10,618 nucleotides of DNA from Leucobacter_A sp035514995 (GCA_035514995.1 DATJCC010000029.1:1-10618); one strand, 5' to 3'; shown: positions 1 to 8,557, counted from the stretch's first letter. Program-made: numbers and translations. Notes: generated by a model from the sequence alone, not told the origin.

Positions 1-628
1 AACCAAAGCCTTCACCACGCAACTGGTCGGCTTATTGCTCCTCACCTTGGCCATCGGTCGTGCACGGCAAACACTCGCGCCAGCACAAGAGCTCGACATC
101 CTTGATGCCCTGCGCAATCTTTCGGCCAAGCTCAATGACGCTCTAGCCATCAGCGCGACGATTGAAGCCAAAGCTCAGCTCTTTGCCGAGAAGCATCACG
201 CGCTGTTTTTAGGTCGTGGTGAGCAATTCCCAGTGGCCTTAGAAGGTGCGTTGAAGCTCAAAGAGATTTCCTATATTCACGCTGAAGCTTACCCAGCTGG
301 CGAGCTCAAACACGGCCCATTGGCGCTGGTTGACAGCGATATGCCCGTGGTCACGGTTGCGCCCAACAACGAACTACTGGAAAAGCTTAAATCCAATCTG
401 CAAGAAGTCAGCGCCCGTGGTGGTCAGCTGTTAGTGTTTGCTGATCGTGAAGCGCATTTGAGTGAAGATGAGCAAACCCAAATAGTGAACATGCCAAGCA
501 TCCATCCGGTACTGGCGCCGATTCTCTACACCATTCCACTGCAATTACTGTCGTACTACGTTGCTGTGTTGAAAGGGACTGACGTTGACCAGCCAAGAAA
601 CCTAGCCAAAAGCGTCACCGTTGAATAA
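1..628 (+). CDS. glmS: GlmS, glucosamine-6-phosphate synthase, 3' part (5' end outside window)
   Basis: This is the C-terminal 208 residues of the isomerising glutamine:fructose-6-phosphate aminotransferase, a cytosolic enzyme that makes glucosamine-6-phosphate for peptidoglycan and lipopolysaccharide. The frame is open from base 2, so the gene continues upstream. The fragment covers most of the second sugar-isomerase (SIS) domain. It shows the LFLGRG segment, the KEISYIHAEAY helix with the catalytic glutamate, ELKHGPLAL with the ring-opening histidine, and the C-tail DQPRNLAKSVTVE with the conserved lysine. The family is about 610 aa long, so about one third is present. The last codons also serve as the attTn7 recognition DNA, and the Tn7 end lies 25 bp after the stop, leaving the protein intact. 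Phrases such as PAGELKHGPLALVDSDMP and IPLQLLSYYVAVLKG look Pseudomonas-like, but the genus cannot be fixed by eye. Confidence 0.97.
   Translation, partial: TKAFTTQLVGLLLLTLAIGRARQTLAPAQELDILDALRNLSAKLNDALAISATIEAKAQLFAEKHHALFLGRGEQFPVALEGALKLKEISYIHAEAYPAGELKHGPLALVDSDMPVVTVAPNNELLEKLKSNLQEVSARGGQLLVFADREAHLSEDEQTQIVNMPSIHPVLAPILYTIPLQLLSYYVAVLKGTDVDQPRNLAKSVTVE
592..628 (+). promoter_or_regulatory. attTn7 recognition region (TnsD target) in the glmS 3' end
   Basis: TnsD is known to bind the highly conserved last codons of glmS, roughly 25-60 bp from the insertion point, and to direct insertion downstream. Here those codons (QPRNLAKSVTVE plus stop) lie 25-61 bp from the transposon end at 654, which is the canonical geometry. 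The exact footprint limits are inferred from known attTn7 spacing, not seen. Confidence 0.75.
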
Positions 629-633
629 AAAAA

Positions 634-660
634 GCCCAGCAACTCACCAGTGCTGTGGGC
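634..660 (+). terminator. Hybrid, probably crippled glmS terminator spanning the host/Tn7 junction
   Basis: The left arm GCCCAGCA (634-641) follows a run of seven A. The right arm TGCTGTGGGC (651-660) pairs with it except for a 2-nt bulge, around a 9-nt loop. The first three bases of the right arm are host DNA, and the other seven are the Tn7 terminus TGTGGGC. The T-run expected after the native stem is absent: the transposon continues GGACAATAAAG. The insertion therefore split the glmS terminator and rebuilt an imperfect stem without its U-tract. Tn7 inserting in the glmS terminator is established for E. coli; the loss of function here is inferred. Confidence 0.6.
649..653. repeat. Presumed 5-bp target-site duplication (one copy)
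   Basis: Tn7 duplicates 5 bp of target DNA on insertion. The five bases abutting the TGTGGGCG end are AGTGC, ending 25 bp after the glmS stop, as expected for attTn7. The partner copy would flank the left end, which is outside the window, so the duplication is not confirmed. Confidence 0.55.
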
Positions 661-661
661 G

Positions 662-744
662 GACAATAAAGTCTTAAACTGAACAAAATAGATCTAAACT
701 ATGACAATAAAGTCTTAAACTAGACAGAATAGTTGTAAACTGAA
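662..744. promoter_or_regulatory. Tn7-R: four overlapping 22-bp TnsB binding sites
   Basis: Four related 22-bp sequences lie at 662-683, 682-703, 703-724 and 723-744. They share the pattern RACARAATAGTYNTAAACT, with some AATAAAG variants. They are almost end-to-end, at a 20-21 bp period, so the same face of the helix is presented. This matches the known right end of Tn7, where TnsB binds all four sites to pair the ends. The innermost site overlaps the predicted tnsA promoter, which fits the known autoregulation of tns transcription by TnsB. Confidence 0.92.
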
Positions 745-761
745 ATCAGTCCAGTTATGCT
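733..761 (+). promoter_or_regulatory. Predicted sigma-70 promoter for the tnsABCDE operon
   Basis: A -35-like TTGTAA (733-738) and a -10-like TATGCT (756-761) are separated by 17 bp. Each matches the consensus at 4 of 6 positions. The start of transcription would fall near 768, giving a leader of about 20 nt before the tnsA ATG. The -35 lies within TnsB site 4 (723-744), so bound TnsB would be expected to block it. The position is a prediction from sequence only. Confidence 0.45.
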
Positions 762-780
762 GTGAAAAAGCATACTGGAC
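749..780 (+). terminator. Hairpin with short T-run immediately before tnsA
   Basis: GTCCAGT (749-755) pairs with ACTGGAC (774-780), and ATGCT (757-761) pairs with AGCAT (769-773), with one bulged T and a 7-nt loop. TTTT follows at 781-784. It resembles a weak intrinsic terminator and could stop readthrough from glmS. The only Shine-Dalgarno-like GGA for tnsA (777-779) lies in the right arm, so long transcripts would hide it. The structure is plain in the sequence; either role is inferred. Confidence 0.5.
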
Positions 781-787
781 TTTTGTT

Positions 788-1609
788 ATGGCTAAAGCAA
801 ACTCTTCATTTTCTGAAGTGCAAATTGCCCGTCGTATTAAAGAGGGGCGTGGCCAAGGGCATGGTAAAGACTATATTCCATGGCTAACAGTACAAGAAGT
901 TCCTTCTTCAGGTCGTTCCCACCGTATTTATTCTCATAAGACGGGACGAGTCCATCATTTGCTATCTGACTTAGAGCTTGCTGTTTTTCTCAGTCTTGAG
1001 TGGGAGAGCAGCGTGCTAGATATACGCGAGCAGTTCCCCTTATTACCTAGTGATACCAGGCAGATTGCAATAGATAGTGGTATTAAGCATCCTGTTATTC
1101 GTGGTGTAGATCAGGTTATGTCTACTGATTTTTTAGTGGACTGCAAAGATGGTCCTTTTGAGCAGTTTGCTATTCAAGTCAAACCTGCAGCAGCCTTACA
1201 AGACGAGCGTACCTTAGAAAAACTAGAACTAGAGCGTCGCTATTGGCAGCAAAAGCAAATTCCTTGGTTCATTTTTACTGATAAAGAAATAAATCCCGTA
1301 GTAAAAGAAAATATTGAATGGCTTTATTCAGTGAAAACAGAAGAAGTTTCTGCGGAGCTTTTAGCACAACTATCCCCATTGGCCCATATCCTGCAAGAAA
1401 AAGGAGATGAAAACATTATCAATGTCTGTAAGCAGGTTGATATTGCTTATGATTTGGAGTTAGGCAAAACATTGAGTGAGATACGAGCCTTAACCGCAAA
1501 TGGTTTTATTAAGTTCAATATTTATAAGTCTTTCAGGGCAAATAAGTGTGCAGATCTCTGTATTAGCCAAGTAGTGAATATGGAGGAGTTGCGCTATGTG
1601 GCAAATTAA
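788..1609 (+). CDS. tnsA: TnsA, Tn7 transposase endonuclease subunit (5'-end cleavage)
   Basis: TnsA pairs with TnsB to form the Tn7 transposase. It nicks the 5' ends of the element, so that with TnsB's 3' cleavage the transposon is cut out completely (cut-and-paste). The 273-aa product has the full family length. The N-terminal restriction-endonuclease-like domain (about residues 1-165) shows the metal-binding triad at the expected places: E63 in SDLELAVF, D114 in STDFLVDC and K132 in IQVKPAA. The C-terminal part (about 170-268) corresponds to the known winged-helix-like domain that contacts TnsC. The ATG at 788 fits the family N-terminus MAKANSS but has only a weak GGA ahead of it, within the hairpin at 749-780. 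The 3' end overlaps tnsB by 14 bp, suggesting coupled translation. Confidence 0.97.
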   Translation: MAKANSSFSEVQIARRIKEGRGQGHGKDYIPWLTVQEVPSSGRSHRIYSHKTGRVHHLLSDLELAVFLSLEWESSVLDIREQFPLLPSDTRQIAIDSGIKHPVIRGVDQVMSTDFLVDCKDGPFEQFAIQVKPAAALQDERTLEKLELERRYWQQKQIPWFIFTDKEINPVVKENIEWLYSVKTEEVSAELLAQLSPLAHILQEKGDENIINVCKQVDIAYDLELGKTLSEIRALTANGFIKFNIYKSFRANKCADLCISQVVNMEELRYVAN

Positions 1610-3704
1610 TGAGGTTGTGCTATTTGATAATGATCCGTATCGCATTTTGGCTATAGAGGATGGCCAAGTTGTCTGGATGCAAATAAGCGCTGATAAAGGA
1701 GTTCCACAAGCTAGGGCTGAGTTGTTGCTAATGCAGTATTTAGATGAAGGCCGCTTAGTTAGAACTGATGACCCTTATGTACATCTTGATTTAGAAGAGC
1801 CGTCTGTAGATTCTGTCAGCTTCCAGAAGCGCGAGGAGGATTATCGAAAAATTCTTCCTATTATTAATAGTAAGGATCGTTTCGACCCTAAAGTCAGAAG
1901 CGAACTCGTTGAGCATGTGGTCCAAGAACATAAGGTTACTAAGGCTACAGTTTATAAGTTGTTACGCCGTTACTGGCAGCGTGGTCAAACGCCTAATGCA
2001 TTAATTCCTGACTACAAAAACAGCGGTGCACCAGGGGAAAGACGTTCAGCGACAGGAACAGCAAAGATTGGCCGAGCCAGAGAATATGGTAAGGGTGAAG
2101 GAACCAAGGTAACGCCCGAGATTGAACGCCTTTTTAGGTTGACCATAGAAAAGCACCTGTTAAATCAAAAAGGTACAAAGACCACCGTTGCCTATAGACG
2201 ATTTGTGGACTTGTTTGCTCAGTATTTTCCTCGCATTCCCCAAGAGGATTACCCAACACTACGTCAGTTTCGTTATTTTTATGATCGAGAATACCCTAAA
2301 GCTCAGCGCTTAAAGTCTAGAGTTAAAGCAGGGGTATATAAAAAAGACGTACGACCCTTAAGTAGTACAGCCACTTCTCAGGCGTTAGGCCCTGGGAGTC
2401 GTTATGAGATTGATGCCACGATTGCTGATATTTATTTAGTGGATCATCATGATCGCCAAAAAATCATAGGAAGACCAACGCTTTACATTGTGATTGATGT
2501 GTTTAGTCGGATGATCACGGGCTTTTATATCGGCTTTGAAAATCCGTCTTATGTGGTGGCGATGCAGGCTTTTGTAAATGCTTGCTCTGACAAAACGGCC
2601 ATTTGTGCCCAGCATGATATTGAGATTAGTAGCTCAGACTGGCCGTGTGTAGGTTTGCCAGATGTGTTGCTAGCGGACCGTGGCGAATTAATGAGTCATC
2701 AGGTCGAAGCCTTAGTTTCTAGTTTTAATGTGCGAGTGGAAAGTGCTCCACCTAGACGTGGCGATGCTAAAGGCATAGTGGAAAGCACTTTTAGAACACT
2801 ACAAGCCGAGTTTAAGTCCTTTGCACCTGGCATTGTAGAGGGCAGTCGGATCAAAAGCCATGGTGAAACAGACTATAGGTTAGATGCATCTCTGTCGGTA
2901 TTTGAGTTCACACAAATTATTTTGCGTACGATCTTATTCAGAAATAACCATCTGGTGATGGATAAATACGATCGAGATGCTGATTTTCCTACAGATTTAC
3001 CGTCTATTCCTGTCCAGCTATGGCAATGGGGTATGCAGCATCGTACAGGTAGTTTAAGGGCTGTGGAGCAAGAGCAGTTGCGAGTAGCGTTACTGCCTCG
3101 CCGAAAGGTCTCTATTTCTTCATTTGGCGTTAATTTGTGGGGTTTGTATTACTCGGGGTCAGAGATTCTGCGTGAGGGTTGGTTGCAGCGGAGCACTGAT
3201 ATAGCTAGACCTCAACATTTAGAAGCGGCTTATGACCCAGTGCTGGTTGATACGATTTATTTGTTTCCGCAAGTTGGCAGCCGTGTATTTTGGCGCTGTA
3301 ATCTGACGGAACGTAGTCGGCAGTTTAAAGGTCTCTCATTTTGGGAGGTTTGGGATATACAAGCACAAGAAAAACACAATAAAGCCAATGCGAAGCAGGA
3401 TGAGTTAACTAAACGCAGGGAGCTTGAGGCGTTTATTCAGCAAACCATTCAGAAAGCGAATAAGTTAACGCCCAGTACTACTGAGCCCAAATCAACACGC
3501 ATTAAGCAGATTAAAACTAATAAAAAAGAAGCCGTGACCTCGGAGCGTAAAAAACGTGCGGAGCATTTGAAGCCAAGCTCTTCAGGTGATGAGGCTAAAG
3601 TTATTCCTTTCAACGCAGTGGAAGCGGATGATCAAGAAGATTACAGCCTACCCACATACGTGCCTGAATTATTTCAGGATCCACCAGAAAAGGATGAGTC
3701 ATGA
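1596..3704 (+). CDS. tnsB: TnsB, Tn7 DDE transposase (3'-end cleavage and strand transfer)
   Basis: TnsB binds the 22-bp sites in both transposon ends, cuts the 3' ends and joins them to target DNA. It is a retroviral-integrase-type (rve/Mu-like) DDE enzyme. In the 702-aa product, an N-terminal helix-turn-helix region (about 100-130) precedes the catalytic core with D273 ([10 protein letters not shown]), D361 (LLADRGE) and E396 (GIVESTFR). A basic, lysine-rich stretch follows at about 590-660. The acidic C-terminal tail holds PTYVP (686-690), the segment where mutations are known to affect TnsC interaction and target immunity. The ATG at 1596 has an excellent GGAGGAG Shine-Dalgarno (1582-1588) inside tnsA. 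The stop overlaps the tnsC start as ATGA. No frame damage is visible. Confidence 0.98.
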
Positions 3705-5368
3705 GTGCTACCCGGATTCAAGCAGTTTATCGTGATACGGGGGTAGAGGCTTATCGTGATAATCCTTTTATCGAGGCCTTACCACCATTACAAGAGTCAG
3801 TGAATAGTGCTGCATCACTGAAATCCTCTTTACAGCTTACTTCCTCTGACTTGCAAAAGTCCCGTGTTATCAGAGCTCATACCATTTGTCGTATTCCAGA
3901 TGACTATTTTCAGCCATTAGGTACGCATTTGCTACTAAGTGAGCGTATTTCGGTCATGATTCGAGGTGGCTACGTAGGCAGAAATCCTAAAACAGGAGAT
4001 TTACAAAAGCATTTACAAAATGGTTATGAGCGTGTTCAAACGGGAGAGTTGGAGACATTTCGCTTTGAGGAGGCACGATCTACGGCACAAAGCTTATTGT
4101 TAATTGGTTGTTCTGGTAGTGGGAAGACGACCTCTCTTCATCGTATTCTAGCCACGTATCCTCAGGTGATTTACCATCGTGAACTCAATGTAGAGCAGGT
4201 GGTGTATTTGAAAATAGACTGCTCGCATAATGGTTCGCTAAAAGAAATCTGCTTGAATTTTTTCAGAGCGTTGGATCGAGCCTTGGGCTCGAACTATGAG
4301 CGTCGTTATGGCTTAAAACGTCATGGTATAGAAACCATGTTGGCTTTGATGTCGCAAATAGCCAATGCACATGCTTTAGGGTTGTTGGTTATTGATGAAA
4401 TTCAGCATTTAAGCCGCTCTCGTTCGGGTGGATCTCAAGAGATGCTGAACTTTTTTGTGACGATGGTGAATATTATTGGCGTACCAGTGATGTTGATTGG
4501 TACCCCTAAAGCACGAGAGATTTTTGAGGCTGATTTGCGGTCTGCACGTAGAGGGGCAGGGTTTGGAGCTATATTCTGGGATCCTATACAACAAACGCAA
4601 CGTGGAAAGCCCAATCAAGAGTGGATCGCTTTTACGGATAATCTTTGGCAATTACAGCTTTTACAACGCAAAGATGCGCTGTTATCGGATGAGGTCCGTG
4701 ATGTGTGGTATGAGCTAAGCCAAGGAGTGATGGACATTGTAGTAAAACTTTTTGTACTCGCTCAGCTCCGTGCGCTAGCTTTAGGCAATGAGCGTATTAC
4801 CGCTGGTTTATTGCGGCAAGTGTATCAAGATGAGTTAAAGCCTGTGCACCCCATGCTAGAGGCATTACGCTCGGGTATCCCAGAACGCATTGCTCGTTAT
4901 TCTGATCTAGTCGTTCCCGAGATTGATAAACGGTTAATCCAACTTCAGCTAGATATCGCAGCGATACAAGAACAAACACCAGAAGAAAAAGCCCTTCAAG
5001 AGTTAGATACCGAAGATCAGCGTCATTTATATCTGATGCTGAAAGAGGATTACGATTCAAGCCTGTTAATTCCCACTATTAAAAAAGCGTTTAGCCAGAA
5101 TCCAACGATGACAAGACAAAAGTTACTGCCTCTTGTTTTGCAGTGGTTGATGGAAGGCGAAACGGTAGTGTCAGAACTAGAAAAGCCCTCCAAGAGTAAA
5201 AAGGTTTCGGCTATAAAGGTAGTCAAGCCCAGCGACTGGGATAGCTTGCCTGATACGGATTTACGTTATATCTATTCACAACGCCAACCTGAAAAAACCA
5301 TGCATGAACGGTTAAAAGGGAAAGGGGTAATAGTGGATATGGCGAGCTTATTTAAACAAGCAGGTTAG
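3701..5368 (+). CDS. tnsC: TnsC, AAA+ ATPase regulator of Tn7 transposition
   Basis: TnsC is the ATP-dependent switch linking target selection (TnsD or TnsE) to the TnsAB transposase; it assembles on target DNA and also mediates target immunity. The 555-aa product shows a Walker A motif GCSGSGKTT (136-144), Walker B LLVIDE (228-233) and a sensor-1-like strand VMLIGTPK (263-270). These are hallmarks of the AAA+ transposition-regulator group that includes TniB, IstB and MuB. Position 225 is alanine, the wild-type residue at the site of the known A225V gain-of-function change, so this copy appears to be normally regulated. The C-terminal about 50 residues are the known TnsA-interacting tail. The ATG at 3701 overlaps the tnsB stop by 4 bp and is preceded by AAGGA at 3690-3694. 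A 2-bp gap separates it from tnsD. Confidence 0.98.
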
Positions 5369-5370
5369 CC

Positions 5371-6897
5371 ATGAGAAACTTTCCTGTTCCGTACTCGAAT
5401 GAGCTGATTTATAGCACTATTGCACGGGCAGGCGTTTATCAAGGGATTGTTAGTCCTAAGCAGCTGTTGGATGAGGTGTATGGCAACCGCAAGGTGGTCG
5501 CTACCTTAGGTCTGCCCTCGCATTTAGGTGTGATAGCAAGACATCTACATCAAACAGGACGTTACGCTGTTCAGCAGCTTATTTATGAGCATACCTTATT
5601 CCCTTTATATGCTCCGTTTGTAGGCAAGGAGCGCCGAGACGAAGCTATTCGGTTAATGGAGTACCAAGCGCAAGGTGCGGTGCATTTAATGCTAGGAGTC
5701 GCTGCTTCTAGAGTTAAGAGCGATAACCGCTTTAGATACTGCCCTGATTGCGTTGCTCTTCAGCTAAATAGGTATGGGGAAGCCTTTTGGCAACGAGATT
5801 GGTATTTGCCCGCTTTGCCATATTGTCCAAAACACGGTGCTTTAGTCTTCTTTGATAGAGCTGTAGATGATCACCGACATCAATTTTGGGCTTTGGGTCA
5901 TACTGAGCTGCTTTCAGACTACCCCAAAGACTCCCTATCTCAATTAACAGCACTAGCTGCTTATATAGCCCCTCTGTTAGATGCTCCACGAGCGCAAGAG
6001 CTTTCCCCAAGCCTTGAGCAGTGGACGCTGTTTTATCAGCGCTTAGCGCAGGATCTAGGGCTAACCAAAAGCAAGCACATTCGTCATGACTTGGTGGCGG
6101 AGAGAGTGAGGCAGACTTTTAGTGATGAGGCACTAGAGAAACTGGATTTAAAGTTGGCAGAGAACAAGGACACGTGTTGGCTGAAAAGTATATTCCGTAA
6201 GCATAGAAAAGCCTTTAGTTATTTACAGCATAGTATTGTGTGGCAAGCCTTATTGCCAAAACTAACGGTTATAGAAGCGCTACAGCAGGCAAGTGCTCTT
6301 ACTGAGCACTCTATAACGACAAGACCTGTTAGCCAGTCTGTGCAACCTAACTCTGAAGATTTATCTGTTAAGCATAAAGACTGGCAGCAACTAGTGCATA
6401 AATACCAAGGAATTAAGGCGGCAAGACAGTCTTTAGAGGGTGGGGTGCTATACGCTTGGCTTTACCGACATGACAGGGATTGGCTAGTTCACTGGAATCA
6501 ACAGCATCAACAAGAGCGTCTGGCACCCGCCCCTAGAGTTGATTGGAACCAAAGAGATCGAATTGCTGTACGACAACTATTAAGAATCATAAAGCGTCTA
6601 GATAGTAGCCTTGATCACCCAAGAGCGACATCGAGCTGGCTGTTAAAGCAAACTCCTAACGGAACCTCTCTTGCAAAAAATCTACAGAAACTGCCTTTGG
6701 TAGCGCTTTGCTTAAAGCGTTACTCAGAGAGTGTGGAAGATTATCAAATTAGACGGATTAGCCAAGCTTTTATTAAGCTTAAACAGGAAGATGTTGAGCT
6801 TAGGCGCTGGCGATTATTAAGAAGTGCAACGTTATCTAAAGAGCGGATAACTGAGGAAGCACAAAGATTCTTGGAAATGGTTTATGGGGAAGAGTGA
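5371..6897 (+). CDS. tnsD: TnsD (TniQ family), attTn7-specific target selector
   Basis: TnsD is the sequence-specific DNA-binding protein that recognises the 3' end of glmS and recruits TnsC, sending Tn7 into the single safe chromosomal site. The 508-aa product starts with the TniQ-type N-terminal domain (PVPYSNELIYSTIAR). It carries a CCCH zinc-finger set: C124 and C127 (YCPDC), C152 and H155 (YCPKH). A long C-terminal TnsD-specific region follows. The insertion in this window, 25 bp from the glmS stop, is exactly the outcome expected of TnsABC+D. The ATG is at 5371, 2 bp after the tnsC stop, with only a modest AGG upstream, so translation is probably coupled. The stop codon abuts the GTG of tnsE as TGAGTG. 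Confidence 0.97.
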   Translation: MRNFPVPYSNELIYSTIARAGVYQGIVSPKQLLDEVYGNRKVVATLGLPSHLGVIARHLHQTGRYAVQQLIYEHTLFPLYAPFVGKERRDEAIRLMEYQAQGAVHLMLGVAASRVKSDNRFRYCPDCVALQLNRYGEAFWQRDWYLPALPYCPKHGALVFFDRAVDDHRHQFWALGHTELLSDYPKDSLSQLTALAAYIAPLLDAPRAQELSPSLEQWTLFYQRLAQDLGLTKSKHIRHDLVAERVRQTFSDEALEKLDLKLAENKDTCWLKSIFRKHRKAFSYLQHSIVWQALLPKLTVIEALQQASALTEHSITTRPVSQSVQPNSEDLSVKHKDWQQLVHKYQGIKAARQSLEGGVLYAWLYRHDRDWLVHWNQQHQQERLAPAPRVDWNQRDRIAVRQLLRIIKRLDSSLDHPRATSSWLLKQTPNGTSLAKNLQKLPLVALCLKRYSESVEDYQIRRISQAFIKLKQEDVELRRWRLLRSATLSKERITEEAQRFLEMVYGEE

Positions 6898-8514
6898 GTG
6901 GTTAGGCTAGCTACATTTAATGACAATGTGCAGGTTGTACATATTGGTCATTTATTCCGTAACTCGGGTCATAAGGAGTGGCGTATTTTTGTTTGGTTTA
7001 ATCCAATGCAAGAACGGAAATGGACTCGATTTACTCATTTGCCTTTATTAAGTCGAGCTAAGGTGGTTAACAGTACAACAAAGCAAATAAATAAGGCGGA
7101 TCGTGTGATTGAGTTTGAAGCATCGGATCTTCAACGAGCCAAAATAATCGATTTTCCTAATCTCTCGTCCTTTGCTTCCGTACGCAACAAGGATGGAGCG
7201 CAGAGTTCATTTATTTACGAAGCTGAAACACCATATAGCAAGACTCGTTATCACATCCCACAGTTAGAGCTAGCTCGGTCATTATTTTTAATTAACTCCT
7301 ATTTCTGTCGAAGCTGTTTGAGCAGTACCGCTTTACAGCAAGAGTTCGACGTTCAGTATGAGGTTGAGCGAGATCATTTAGAGATAAGGATCTTACCCAG
7401 TTCATCGTTTCCTAAAGGGGCGTTAGAGCAGTCGGCCGTAGTGCAGCTTTTGGTTTGGTTGTTTTCGGATCAAGATGTTATGGATTCGTATGAAAGTATT
7501 TTTAGGCACTATCAACAAAATAGAGAAATTAAGAACGGCGTTGAAAGCTGGTGCTTTAGCTTTGACCCTCCGCCCATGCAGGGTTGGAAATTACATGTAA
7601 AAGGACGTTCTTCTAACGAGGATAAGGATTATTTAGTTGAGGAAATAGTAGGTTTAGAAATCAACGCTATGCTTCCTAGCACAACAGCTATTAGCCATGC
7701 CTCTTTTCAGGAAAAGGAGGCAGGTGATGGTAGTACGCAGCACATAGCGGTTTCAACAGAGTCAGTTGTTGATGATGAGCATCTACAGTTGGACGATGAG
7801 GAAACAGCCAATATAGACACAGACACACGAGTCATAGAGGCTGAGCCGACATGGATAAGTTTTAGTAGACCTAGTCGAATTGAAAAATCTCGCAGGGCAA
7901 GAAAAAGTAGCCAAACTATTTTAGAAAAAGAAGAAGCAACAACAAGTGAAAATAGTAATTTGGTTAGTACTGATGAGCCACACTTAGGTGGTGTCCTAGC
8001 AGCGGCAGATGTGGGTGGGAAGCAGGATGCAACCAATTACAACACTATTTTTGCTAATCGATTTGCTGCTTTTGATGAGCTACTTTCAATTCTAAAAACT
8101 AAATTTGCATGTCGGGTGCTTTTTGAAGAAACCTTGGTTTTGCCAAAAGTTGGGCGTAGCCGATTACATCTGTGTAAAGATGGCTCACCAAGAGTGATTA
8201 AAGCCGTTGGGGTGCAACGTAATGGCAGTGAATTTGTATTGCTAGAGGTGGATGCATCGGATGGGGTGAAAATGCTTTCTACCAAAGTGTTGAGTGGCGT
8301 TGATAGCGAAACATGGCGGAATGATTTTGAAAAGATACGGCGTGGAGTGGTGAAGAGCTCATTGAATTGGCCAAATAGTTTGTTTGATCAATTATATGGA
8401 CAAGACGGGCATAGAGGGGTGAATCATCCAAAGGGGTTGGGGGAGCTGCAAGTATCGAGAGAGGATATGGAAGGGTGGGCTGAGAGAGTGGTTAGAGAGC
8501 AATTTACGCATTAA
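6898..8514 (+). CDS. tnsE: TnsE, target selector for replicating/conjugal DNA
   Basis: TnsE directs Tn7 to conjugating plasmids and lagging-strand replication by recognising recessed 3' ends and the beta sliding clamp. The 538-aa product has the prototype length. The segment P121 to L131 (PQLELARSLFL) is the region I recall as the clamp-interaction motif; it contains QLEL..LF, resembling clamp-binding peptides. A hydrophilic, low-complexity linker rich in D, E, S and T (about 262-365) joins it to the C-terminal domain (about 370-538), which corresponds to the known structured DNA-binding half. The start is GTG at 6898, directly after the tnsD stop, with GGGGA at 6886-6890 as ribosome-binding site. 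It ends the tns operon; no clear terminator hairpin follows, and the next genes face it on the other strand. Confidence 0.96.
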   Translation: MVRLATFNDNVQVVHIGHLFRNSGHKEWRIFVWFNPMQERKWTRFTHLPLLSRAKVVNSTTKQINKADRVIEFEASDLQRAKIIDFPNLSSFASVRNKDGAQSSFIYEAETPYSKTRYHIPQLELARSLFLINSYFCRSCLSSTALQQEFDVQYEVERDHLEIRILPSSSFPKGALEQSAVVQLLVWLFSDQDVMDSYESIFRHYQQNREIKNGVESWCFSFDPPPMQGWKLHVKGRSSNEDKDYLVEEIVGLEINAMLPSTTAISHASFQEKEAGDGSTQHIAVSTESVVDDEHLQLDDEETANIDTDTRVIEAEPTWISFSRPSRIEKSRRARKSSQTILEKEEATTSENSNLVSTDEPHLGGVLAAADVGGKQDATNYNTIFANRFAAFDELLSILKTKFACRVLFEETLVLPKVGRSRLHLCKDGSPRVIKAVGVQRNGSEFVLLEVDASDGVKMLSTKVLSGVDSETWRNDFEKIRRGVVKSSLNWPNSLFDQLYGQDGHRGVNHPKGLGELQVSREDMEGWAERVVREQFTH

Positions 8515-8529
8515 AGGAATGACTGAAAG

Positions 8530-8557
8530 AGCCTGTAAACCCTTTTGTGTAAGTGCT
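8530..8557 (-). repeat. Probable terminal inverted repeat of a degraded IS256-family element
   Basis: The sequence AGCCTGTAAACCCTTTTGTGTAAG has the look of IS256-family ends (a GxxTGTA start followed by TTTTGTGTAA). It lies just beyond the stop codon of an IS256-type transposase remnant, where the right-hand repeat of such an element should be. The outer limit is approximate. The matching repeat and any target duplication are missing. Confidence 0.55.

Noticed and set aside
7707..8285. Two minus-strand frames opposite tnsE
   Set aside because: They are serine-rich shadows of the acidic TnsE linker and C-terminal domain, with no independent signals.
654..8514. A CRISPR-associated or otherwise novel Tn7-like transposon
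   Set aside because: No cas genes, CRISPR repeats or shortened TniQ are present. Protein lengths and order match classical Tn7 with full TnsD and TnsE.
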